5,102 nt of DNA from Flavobacteriaceae bacterium (GTDB lineage Bacteria > Bacteroidota > Bacteroidia > Flavobacteriales > Flavobacteriaceae), in the NCBI GenBank assembly GCA_014763515.1, contig JACXVH010000121.1:1-5102 (forward strand). Direction: 5' to 3'. The notes beneath the pieces were generated by a model that was not told the DNA's origin, made no database searches, and saw nothing but the letters and a program-made list of their open reading frames with translations. Position numbers and translations under genes: made by a program. Numbering within the stretch: position 1 is the first letter of the stretch; the number at the start of each line of letters is the position of its first letter. Below, in pieces: positions 1 through 5,082 of the stretch.

Positions 1-114
1 TAAGTAGCGTAAATGTATTTTAATAAATTTGTTTTCTTCATCTTTCTCAATAGAAGTAATAGCAAAATCAGAGGTAATACCTAACATTTCTCGTAAAAAA
101 TCAATAAAATCCAT
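1..114 (-). CDS. N-terminal part of an unidentified protein, possibly an ISL3-like transposase
   Basis: An open frame starts with ATG at 114 on the minus strand and runs without a stop to the window edge, giving 38 residues (MDFIDFLREMLGITSDF at the start, then IEKDEENKFIKIHLRYL). The rhythm (a short helical start, then a beta-like stretch 'I..I.KDE..K.IKIHL') resembles the start of ISL3-type transposases in Bacteroidota, but no catalytic residue lies in the visible part. That assignment is therefore a guess from style. The frame is divergent from everything else in the window. Its upstream neighbour on the other strand (159-362) is a gene lacking its 5' end, which fits a mobile element having inserted here. 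No terminal inverted repeat could be identified. Confidence 0.4.
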   Translation of the reverse strand, partial: MDFIDFLREMLGITSDFAITSIEKDEENKFIKIHLRYL

Positions 115-131
115 CTTGAATATCTTTTCTT

Positions 132-143
132 TGTAAATTTACA
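132..143. promoter_or_regulatory. 12-bp perfect palindrome TGTAAATTTACA upstream of the minus-strand gene
   Basis: TGTAAATTTACA is a perfect palindrome 18 bases upstream of the ATG at 114 (minus strand). Its place suggests an operator or part of an IS end, but in AT-rich DNA a 12-bp palindrome can arise by chance. No protein is assigned. Confidence 0.25.
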
Positions 144-158
144 TCACAAAAATTTTAG

Positions 159-362
159 TATAACCTTATTATTAGCGGTAAAGACGAAGAAGATAACACT
201 ATTAAAAAAGAAATGGTTATCCAAAAAGACGGAAAAGAATGCGTTTTTGAATTACCAAAAGACATTTATACATATGAAATTGTTTTAGCCAATAAAGAAG
301 TTTACAAAAAAGGCGAATACAAATTCAATGAAGAAATTACAATTACTGTAAAACCAGATTAA
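159..362 (+). pseudogene. C-terminal fragment of an unrecognised protein, 5' end missing
   Basis: The frame is open from just after a TAG at 156-158 to the TAA at 360-362 and reads like real protein, ending with the residues YKKGEYKFNEEITITVKPD. The first residues that look coding are about GKDEEDNTIKKE, from 177. There is no plausible start codon with a ribosome site at the beginning. An internal ATG at 213 would give only 49 residues. The alternating polar and hydrophobic pattern suggests a beta-rich C-terminal domain, perhaps of a secreted or lipoprotein-like protein, but I do not recognise the family. A strong terminator follows immediately, as expected for a true gene end. I infer that its 5' part was lost, perhaps through insertion of the element whose gene starts at 114 on the other strand. 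Confidence 0.5.
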
Positions 363-365
363 ACA

Positions 366-405
366 AATAGCAGTTTTGGCTTCGCTAAAACTGCTATTAT
401 TTTTG
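366..405 (+). terminator. Rho-independent terminator after the truncated gene
   Basis: AATAGCAGTTTT (366-377) pairs perfectly with AAAACTGCTATT (387-398) around a short GGCTTCGCT loop that can add further pairs. A T-rich run (ATTTTTGTTGTT) follows. It begins four bases after the TAA at 360-362. Confidence 0.85.
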
Positions 406-416
406 TTGTTACTATA

Positions 417-551
417 ATGAAACAACCTTTGTCTAAATCGAACAAGGCATTGGACAAAATAGATAAGGTATTGATAAAAGTAAACAAGACATTGGACAAA
501 GTGAACAAACCTTGTGCAAAAGTAAATAAGACAACCGCCAAACTGAAATAG
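417..551 (+). CDS. Small Lys-rich heptad-repeat peptide (44 aa), hypothetical
   Basis: ATG at 417 opens a 44-codon frame to TAG at 549-551. The peptide is built of seven-residue units: MKQPLSK, SNKALDK, IDKVLIK, VNKTLDK, VNKPCAK, VNKTTAK, then LK. Most units have a hydrophobic residue at position 1 and often at position 5, and Lys at positions 3 and 7 (position 3 is Q in the first unit). That predicts a strongly basic amphipathic helix or short coiled coil in most units. The underlying DNA repeat continues after the stop for two more units in which TAG replaces the AAG codon, so the frame may once have been longer. No clear Shine-Dalgarno is present. A TATTTTTG box at 398-405 could be a promoter, but it overlaps the terminator. 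I know no function for it, and it may be only a repeat tract that happens to be open. Confidence 0.35.
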   Translation: MKQPLSKSNKALDKIDKVLIKVNKTLDKVNKPCAKVNKTTAKLK

Positions 552-584
552 ACAACCGCAACAATAAAATAGATACTTGACAAG
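417..584 (+). repeat. Eight degenerate 21-bp tandem repeats
   Basis: Units begin at 417, 438, 459, 480, 501, 522, 543 and 564, each 21 bases long. The loose consensus is GTAAACAAGACATTGGACAAA. The most alike are 438-458 (SNKALDK) and 480-500 (VNKTLDK). Units seven and eight (543-584) keep the period but carry in-frame TAG codons. There are no spacers between units, so this is not a CRISPR array. The unit length is a multiple of three and the plus-strand frame is open through six units, which suggests the repeat grew within a coding frame. Confidence 0.75.
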
Positions 585-636
585 AATTGAAAAACTAAAT
601 GAAACGTGAAAATAGAAACGAAAATTCAAATCTTCT

Positions 637-775
637 GCCAACAAGCGTTTTGCAAGATTGCGGGGTAAGTGTATAATTTAAAGTTTTGGTTTATTTTTGA
701 AGTTCAGTAATAACACTAAAAGTGTAGGCTTATTTAGTCCGCAACCTCGCAAAGCGACAAACCGTTACGTGCAAC
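637..775. repeat. Structured intergenic element A: long imperfect hairpin ending in CAAACCGTTACGTGC, attC-like
   Basis: Arm 646-663 (CGTTTTGCAAGATTGCGG) pairs with 739-756 (CCGCAACCTCGCAAAGCG). Of 18 positions, 16 pair, one as G-T, with two A-C mismatches. The 75-base centre contains a small ACACT-AAA-AGTGT hairpin (713-725). Beyond the right arm lies CAAACCGTTACGTGC (758-772), and GCCAAC (637-642) lies beyond the left arm. CAAACCGTTAC recurs at 3335-3345, and GTTACGTGC recurs inverted at 3215-3223. A long folded strand with short conserved end boxes resembles an integron attC site, although GTTACGT does not fully match the usual GTTRRRY core. It could also be another kind of dispersed Bacteroidota repeat. 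Confidence 0.5.
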
Positions 776-817
776 CCTACCAAACCATCCGCTAACCAAA
801 AACCGGCAATCGACAGA

Positions 818-847
818 CTGAAAATTGAAAATAAATTTATATCTTTG
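818..847 (+). promoter_or_regulatory. Promoter of the fluoride module (-7 box TATCTTTG)
   Basis: TATCTTTG at 840-847 matches the Bacteroidota -7 consensus TAnnTTTG exactly. The upstream element is weak: CTG at 818-820 lies 19 bases away, while a better TTG at 825-827 is too close. Transcription would start at about 852-856, just before the riboswitch, which is where it is expected. Confidence 0.7.
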
Positions 848-859
848 CCACAGACAAAA

Positions 860-914
860 AAGAAAATGGTGTTCTTCCTTACCCAACCGCTTTATAAAAG
901 CTGATGACGCCTGA
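860..914 (+). ncRNA. Fluoride riboswitch (crcB motif)
   Basis: The RNA has the conserved blocks of the crcB motif in order: AUGGUGUUC (866-874), CC (877-878), AACCGC (885-890), a hairpin GCUUU-AUA-AAAGC (889-901), then GCUGAUGACGCCU (900-912). GGUGUU (868-873) can form the pseudoknot with GACGCC (906-911), with two G-U pairs. The P1 stem flanking the first block is short and A/U-rich. The motif binds fluoride ions and turns on resistance genes. The gene just downstream is a CLC-F fluoride antiporter, the expected target. Both the match of conserved bases and the context are strong. Confidence 0.93.
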
Positions 915-943
915 TTAATTAAGTATAACAATTTAATCAGGAG
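910..943 (+). promoter_or_regulatory. Expression platform: stem hiding the ribosome binding site
   Basis: CCTGATTAA (910-918) pairs perfectly with TTAATCAGG (933-941) across a 14-base loop. The right side contains the start of the AGGAG Shine-Dalgarno (939-943), which sits four bases before the ATG at 948. The two C residues at 910-911 are also the last bases of the fluoride aptamer's GACGCC. The inferred logic is translational: with fluoride bound, the aptamer keeps CC, the stem is weakened and AGGAG is freed; without fluoride the stem closes and blocks translation. No T-run follows, so a terminator switch is unlikely. Confidence 0.75.
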
Positions 944-947
944 AATT

Positions 948-2255
948 ATGCCCAAAAATAAACAAAAGTCTATTAGCGAAAAGTTAGTTTTTCAAATCAA
1001 ACTTTTTTTCAGGAAATATCCTTCACTTCCATATATCTTTAAATGGATATTAATCTGTTCATTTATTGGAGTTTTAATTGGCTCTGCTTCGGCAGGCTTT
1101 CTTCAATCTTTGAATTGGGCAACAGATTTTAGAGAAAATCATTTATGGCTCATTGCATTATTGCCAATTGGCGGTTTTCTTATCGGATTACTCTATTATT
1201 ACTTTGGTAAAGATGTAGAAGCAGGAAACAATTTATTGATTGATACCATTCACGAACCTAAACAAGTTATCCCGTTCCGAATGGCTCCGTTTGTTTACCT
1301 AGGCACTATTGCGACCCATTTTTTTGGTGGTTCGGCAGGACGAGAAGGAACGGCTTTGCAAATGGCAGGTTCTATTGCAGACCAATTTAGCAAACCTTTT
1401 AAGCTTTCACCTTCAGACAGAAAAATTTTAATTATATCAGCAGTTGCAGGTGGTTTTGGTTCTGTATTCGGGACACCTCTTGCCGGAGCAATTTTTGCAA
1501 TAGAATTTTTTCTTATAGGTCGCATTAGATATAATGCTCTATTTCCTGCATTCATTACCGCAGTTATTGCAGATATTGTAACCAAACTTTGGCAAACACC
1601 TCATACCCATTATCACATCAACTCAATTCCAGACATTTCATTTATCAACATCATTTATGCAATTCTTGCAGGAATATTTTTTGGTTTGTGTGCTTCAACT
1701 TTTAGCAAAGTTATTCATAAGACAGGCAATATTTTCAAGTCAAAAATTTCATATCCACCATTAAGACCTTTTGTAGGTGGAATTATTGTGGCTTTTATAG
1801 TTTGGGTAATCGGCACAACAAAATATATTGGTTTGGGCATTCCGACAATTGTTCAGTCTTTTGACCAGCAATTACCAGCCTATGATTTTGCTATAAAAAT
1901 GGCATTAACTATTATAACACTTTCGGCAGGATTTAAAGGTGGAGAAGTAACACCTTTGTTTTTTATAGGAGCAACATTAGGCAATGCGTTAAGTCTCTTT
2001 ATTCCCCTACCAACAGGACTTTTGGCAGGAATGGGATTTGTAGCTGTTTTTGCAGGAGCAACCAATACGCCTATTGCGTGTAGCATTATGGCAATTGAAC
2101 TTTTTGGTGCAGAATGTGGTGTCTATGTTTCCATTGCTTGTATTGTTTCGTATTTGCTTTCAGGACATAACAGCATTTACGGACGACAAGTAATTGGAGA
2201 AGCCAAACATCAACGTTACTCAAATCACGAAGGGAAACGATTAAATGAACTTTAA
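948..2255 (+). CDS. CLC-F type fluoride/proton antiporter (ClC chloride channel family)
   Basis: This is a 435-residue multi-helix inner-membrane protein of the ClC family. It has the signs of the fluoride-exporting CLC-F branch (called eriC-F in other bacteria). GNN (residues 93-95) stands where chloride-type ClCs have GSG. FGGSAGREGTALQM (126-139) carries the gating glutamate E133 in GREGT rather than GREGP. GGEVTPLFFIGATLGN (331-346) replaces the GxFxP region. Known members exchange cytoplasmic F- for H+ and protect cells from fluoride. The length is normal for the branch, and no break is seen. The start is ATG 948, preceded by AGGAG at 939-943. It is the first gene of a unit controlled by the fluoride riboswitch just upstream, and it overlaps the next gene by 11 bases. 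Membership of the fluoride branch rests on motifs plus the riboswitch; substrate specificity itself is inferred. Confidence 0.93.
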   Translation: MPKNKQKSISEKLVFQIKLFFRKYPSLPYIFKWILICSFIGVLIGSASAGFLQSLNWATDFRENHLWLIALLPIGGFLIGLLYYYFGKDVEAGNNLLIDTIHEPKQVIPFRMAPFVYLGTIATHFFGGSAGREGTALQMAGSIADQFSKPFKLSPSDRKILIISAVAGGFGSVFGTPLAGAIFAIEFFLIGRIRYNALFPAFITAVIADIVTKLWQTPHTHYHINSIPDISFINIIYAILAGIFFGLCASTFSKVIHKTGNIFKSKISYPPLRPFVGGIIVAFIVWVIGTTKYIGLGIPTIVQSFDQQLPAYDFAIKMALTIITLSAGFKGGEVTPLFFIGATLGNALSLFIPLPTGLLAGMGFVAVFAGATNTPIACSIMAIELFGAECGVYVSIACIVSYLLSGHNSIYGRQVIGEAKHQRYSNHEGKRLNEL

Positions 2256-2619
2256 ATTGAATAATATGAATTTTGAAAATATTAGTGTATTGAGAATTTA
2301 TTTCAGTTACGGGCAAAAAGTCATAAATCTTAGCTTTTGGCAAAACTTATGGTATAATAATTTAGGACAACATTTGCTAAAAAAAGCTAAAGATTTGAAC
2401 ATTGAACAAGCCAACATTTTTATAGCAAAAGCAGGATATTTAAACAATGAAAAAGTAAGTAATAATATTTCAGAAATTCCACCAAGCCAAAATCCAGTTT
2501 GTTTGGAGCTTATAGATAAGCAAGAAAAACTAAAATTATTTATTGAACAAAACAAAGAAAACCTGAAAGAAGCAAAATTAATTTTGCTAAAACCTAACAA
2601 TGAAATCATACAATGTTAA
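2245..2619 (+). CDS. DUF190 family protein, fluoride-operon associated
   Basis: This is a 124-residue soluble protein with the DUF190 pattern: VLRIYFSYGQKV near residues 15-26, a helix with GQHLLKKAKDL (41-51), then ANIFIAKAGYL (56-66), PVCLELID (84-91), and a final helix and strand (KLKLFIEQNKENLKEAKLIL). The family has a PII-like small alpha/beta fold and is often encoded beside crcB/Fluc or CLC-F fluoride exporters. Its biochemical role is not established to my knowledge; a regulatory or accessory role is an inference from context. ATG at 2245 overlaps the antiporter gene by 11 bases. A second in-frame ATG at 2266, just after the antiporter stop, is an equally good start and would remove seven poorly conserved residues. 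It overlaps the next gene by seven bases, so the three genes are one operon. Confidence 0.82.
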   Translation: MNFKLNNMNFENISVLRIYFSYGQKVINLSFWQNLWYNNLGQHLLKKAKDLNIEQANIFIAKAGYLNNEKVSNNISEIPPSQNPVCLELIDKQEKLKLFIEQNKENLKEAKLILLKPNNEIIQC

Positions 2620-3233
2620 GACAATTAAAAGAAATAGACACGCAATTATTCCTGTTTCTCAACGGAAAACACAATACTTTCTTTGACCCAATTATGTATT
2701 GGGCGAGTGATAAATTGTTTTGATTGCCATTTTATTTATTTTTAGCAGTTGTAATTATCCGAGAGTATAAAAGGCAAAACTTCTACATATTTACGGCTAT
2801 TGCTTTATTAATTACACTTTGTGACCAAACAGCATCTCACTTAATTAAAAACTTGGTAAAAAGACTTCGCCCATCACACGAGCCTTCACTTGAAAATATA
2901 ATACACTTAAGCCAAGCGGGAAAAGGTGGAGAATACGGATTTATTTCTTCATATTCAACCAATGCCTTTGGATTGGCAACATTTCTTATTTTGCTTTTAC
3001 CATCAAAGTACAATTGGTTAAAACTCACTTTAATTATTTGGGCATTTTTAGTTTGTTACAGCAGAATTTACAACGGAGTACATTATCCGTCAGATGTAAT
3101 TGTGGCAATGTTTTTAGGAATTACTTACGGTTTTTTGGTAAAACATGTTCTTTTAAAATTGCACATATTTTATAAAAAAAATGACAAGTTCAAAAATGAT
3201 AGACAAAAAGGGCAGCACGTAACAGCAGTGTGA
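2613..3233 (+). pseudogene. PAP2-family membrane phosphatase, interrupted by an in-frame TGA
   Basis: Reading from ATG 2613 gives MLRQLKEIDTQLFLFLNGK and onward, typical of PAP2 (lipid/undecaprenyl-diphosphate phosphatase-like) membrane proteins. Codon 37 (2721-2723) is TGA where relatives have Trp (LF*LPFYLF); the same frame then continues to TGA at 3231-3233. Motif 1 KX6RP is present (composite residues 79-87, KNLVKRLRP), as is motif 3 SRX5HX3D (150-161). Motif 2 normally has a catalytic His (SSH-like), but here it is SSYSTN with Tyr at codon 2952-2954 (TAT for CAT). Both changes are simple transitions and together suggest a dead enzyme. Several hydrophobic segments remain. It overlaps the DUF190 gene by seven bases, so it belongs to the fluoride unit. 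A shorter product from TTG 2724 is possible but would lack the first helix. The last residues come from the repeat starting at 3215. Confidence 0.8.
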
Positions 3234-3353
3234 CAAAATGAAGGTTTAGTGCTAAATTCAACGGCAGTTCTTCGATTGAACTTTTGTGGAAAACTAAACA
3301 TTTGTGCTTCGATTTCCATAACTTCGCCAAGATTCAAACCGTTACAGGAAAGC
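3215..3353. repeat. Structured intergenic element B bounded by GCACGTAAC and CCGTTAC, attC-like
   Basis: The element begins with GCACGTAACAGC (3215-3226) and ends with CAAACCGTTACAGG (3335-3348). The end boxes GTAAC (3219-3223) and GTTAC (3341-3345) are complementary. Nested inside are GTTTAGT (3244-3250) with ACTAAAC (3293-3299), and TTCAA (3257-3261) with TTGAA (3276-3280), so one strand can fold into a branched hairpin. The left end overlaps the last codons of the PAP2 gene. Shared boxes with element A (637-775) bracket the fluoride module. The 130 or so bases to the right (3354-3489) show nothing I recognise. Confidence 0.5.
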
Positions 3354-3489
3354 GTAGGAAGACAGTGCTACTTTCAACAGACACGACAAAACAGACATAT
3401 TATTTCGCTATACTCAGACACAAATCCGACCCGAAAGAGTTTAAAAATTTTCCCACCGCACTTTTAAAAAATAATTTTCGCCACCGCTT

Positions 3490-3547
3490 TTGGCACATTT
3501 GGTTTGCCCGACATACAAGCCAACGCTTCGCAAACCAAAAGAGCCAA
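3490..3547. repeat. Imperfect inverted repeat with 18-base arms
   Basis: Arm 3490-3507 (TTGGCACATTTGGTTTGC lies within it) is complementary to 3530-3547 (GCAAACCAAAAGAGCCAA) at 16 of 18 positions, around a 22-base loop. It lacks a T-run on the plus strand, so it is not a typical terminator. It lies in the gene-free stretch before the regulator gene and looks like a dispersed intergenic hairpin element. It may form the stem of a third attC-like site ending near GTGTTAGTAAC (3595-3605), but that is speculative. Confidence 0.6.
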
Positions 3548-3579
3548 GCTATACCTAGCCCACCCACCACCCATAGCTT
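3546..3579. repeat. Small hairpin with a C-rich loop (G-rich on the minus strand)
   Basis: AAGCTAT (3546-3552) pairs with ATAGCTT (3573-3579). The 20-base loop contains CCCACCCACCACCC (3559-3572), so the minus strand carries four closely spaced G-runs (GGGTGGTGGGTGGG), enough for a two-tetrad quadruplex in principle. This is unusual in such AT-rich DNA. Confidence 0.45.
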
Positions 3580-3621
3580 ACAAAAGAACGAATCGTGTTA
3601 GTAACTTTTCTTTGACTTTAC

Positions 3622-3652
3622 TTGGTAGTTTCAAAAATCAATCTTACATTTG
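3622..3652 (+). promoter_or_regulatory. Promoter for the XRE regulator gene
   Basis: TTG (3622-3624) and TACATTTG (3645-3652) are 20 bases apart and match the Bacteroidota pattern TTG...TAnnTTTG. Transcription would start at about 3658-3661, roughly 20 bases before the ATG at 3682. This position argues against using the TTG at 3622 as the translation start. Confidence 0.65.
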
Positions 3653-3681
3653 GACATAATTTATCAAGAACATTTATTTCT

Positions 3682-4002
3682 ATGCAGAATTTAGACAGTA
3701 TCGGAACACAAATCAGGAAGTTACGGGAAGATGCAGGAATGCCTTTGCGTAAACTTGCGGCTTTGCTTGACATAGACCAATCTACTTTGAGCAAAATTGA
3801 ACGTGATGAACGCAGGGCAAATACACAAATAATTGAACAAATCGCCAAAATTTTCAAAGCCGACAAAGAAAAATTGCTTGTTGCATATTATAGCGATGTT
3901 GTTATGTATGAAATTCAAGAGGAAAGTTCTTTCTCTGAAATTTTGCAAGTAGCCGAAGCAAAAATTGAATATCAGCGAACCACAAAAAAGAAAACCAAAT
4001 GA
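3682..4002 (+). CDS. XRE/Cro-type HTH regulator of a restriction-modification unit
   Basis: This is a 106-residue DNA-binding protein. The helix-turn-helix domain spans about residues 7-66: IRKLREDAGM, the first HTH helix around PLRKLAALLD (21-30), the recognition helix around DQSTLSKIERD (32-42), then a helix with IIEQIAKIF. The C-terminal tail (67-106) is polar and ends TKKKTK. Similar proteins in Bacteroidota sit directly before DNA methyltransferase genes and probably set their expression, like controller proteins of type II systems. ATG 3682 is chosen because the HTH domain begins right after it and a good promoter lies at 3622-3652, although the frame is open further upstream. There is no clear ribosome site. 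Its stop overlaps the start of the methyltransferase gene in ATGA (3999-4002), so translation is probably coupled. No damage is seen in this gene. Confidence 0.82.
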   Translation: MQNLDSIGTQIRKLREDAGMPLRKLAALLDIDQSTLSKIERDERRANTQIIEQIAKIFKADKEKLLVAYYSDVVMYEIQEESSFSEILQVAEAKIEYQRTTKKKTK

Positions 4003-5006
4003 GCAGCATACTAAACTATTTTTTGACCAAAGAGGAGCAACTGATTTCGCTTGAAATTCAGAAAAACTTCCTTTCGGGGAAGGATGAAATGAAGCCAGTT
4101 TCAGCACAGGACATTCATTTGATAAATGCGAATTTGCTTTTGACCGATGAAACAAATGTTGCTTTTCAAGTTCATAAACAACTTACCAATTCGTTGATTA
4201 CTTCTTACATCAACACAAATTTTCCTAATCAAATAAATGAATTAAAAAGTATTTTTCAGTTTGATAAAATTGCAACTATTGACGAGTTTTCTCAAAATAT
4301 ATCGCTGAAATTCCTGTAATTGTTGAAGAATTACACATTACTTTTTTGAACTCTGAATTTTCTATTGTTAATGGAAAACTGACAAGAAAAAAATCAAAAC
4401 ACCATTTAAAAGAAAACGGAGCAGTTTATACGCTGAAAGAAATTACCAACGAAATGGTTGAAAAAACCATTGACAAAGCTATACAGCATAAAATTAAACC
4501 TAATGAAATTACTTGTCTTGACTTTGCAAGCGGAACAGGGCGTTTTTATTTTGAAGCGGTTGAAATTTTAAATCAAAAATATTCTGTCTTTGCAAAAAAT
4601 CGTTTGCAATAACTTGTTTGCTATAGATATTGACGAAACCGCTTTGTCGGTTTTGCGTTGCAAAGTAATTTCGCTATTTCAGAAACTCAATTCTAAAATA
4701 ATCAATGCTCTTTCAACAAACATTATTAATAGGAATGCACTTATTCCAAAAGCAACTTTGCTTTCAGAAAACGAAAACAGCATTGACCTTGCCAACGATT
4801 TTCAAAACGTATTTTCAACAGGCGGTTTTGACGTTGTATTTTCCAATCCGCCTTACTGTTTACTGAAAGTAAATAAAAAGGCTAATGAACAACAAAAACT
4901 AAACGGTTACTATTTAAATCTACAAAGCAAAGTTCAGAACGAAATCAACTTTTTCAGAACTTCGGGGGTTTATCAGTATTCAATTGAGGGAATTGAATTG
5001 TCTTAA
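3999..5006 (+). pseudogene. N6-adenine DNA methyltransferase remnant, two frameshifts and a lost C-terminus
   Basis: Three frames together read as one protein of about 335 residues. Segment one runs from ATG 3999 to TAA 4317-4319. Segment two continues in another frame from about 4295 to TAA 4610-4612. Segment three returns to the first frame from about 4599 to TAA 5004-5006. Joining at the A-runs gives IDEFSQKYIAEIPVIVEEL and later SVFAKIVCNNLFAIDIDE, both smooth protein sequence. GAVYTLKEIT (near 4423) and motif I DFASGTGRF (near 4520) form the S-adenosylmethionine site; FSNPPY (about 4839-4856) is motif IV of N6-adenine methylases. The last residues YQYSIEG normally lead on into a longer Eco57I/type IIG-like domain, which is absent. 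It follows the XRE regulator with a four-base overlap. The gene is probably inactive, unless the shifts are sequencing errors. Confidence 0.8.
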
Positions 5007-5034
5007 AAAAGGTTGACTCGTTAATAATTCAAAT

Positions 5035-5082
5035 AAAATTAAATGGTAACAGAATTAATTCTGTTACCATTTAATTTTTTCC
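5035..5082 (+). terminator. Perfect 44-bp palindrome with T-run, probable bidirectional terminator
   Basis: Bases 5035-5056 and 5057-5078 are exact reverse complements, with core GGTAACAGAATT and its mirror. In RNA this gives a long stem with a tight loop, followed by TTTT. It lies 28 bases after the last stop of the methyltransferase remnant. The minus strand also ends the stem in an A/T-rich run, so it may serve a convergent gene beyond 5102. Confidence 0.7.

Noticed and set aside
417..584. CRISPR array.
   Set aside because: The 21-bp units are contiguous and degenerate, with no unique spacers, and no cas gene is present.
285..644. Minus-strand frame rich in Phe, Tyr and Cys across the repeat tract.
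   Set aside because: It is the antisense reading of the 21-bp repeats and runs through the terminator and the end of the truncated gene; its composition is not that of a normal protein.
866..904. Short frame ATG...TGA (MVFFLTQPLYKS) before the antiporter, a possible leader peptide.
   Set aside because: The bases are the conserved core of the fluoride riboswitch, which explains them fully.
734..955. Minus-strand frame of 73 codons.
   Set aside because: It is antisense to the promoter, riboswitch and part of element A, with no recognisable domain.
2721..2723. TGA read as Trp through an altered genetic code.
   Set aside because: Other genes here use TGG for Trp and TGA as a final stop (4000-4002), so a local nonsense change is simpler.
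3249..3601. Two overlapping plus-strand frames (72 and 105 codons).
   Set aside because: They cover structured repeats, have no family resemblance, and read one of the hairpin elements as protein.
3622..3681. Longer N-terminus for the XRE regulator from TTG 3622.
   Set aside because: The extra 20 residues precede a complete HTH domain and overlap a good promoter.
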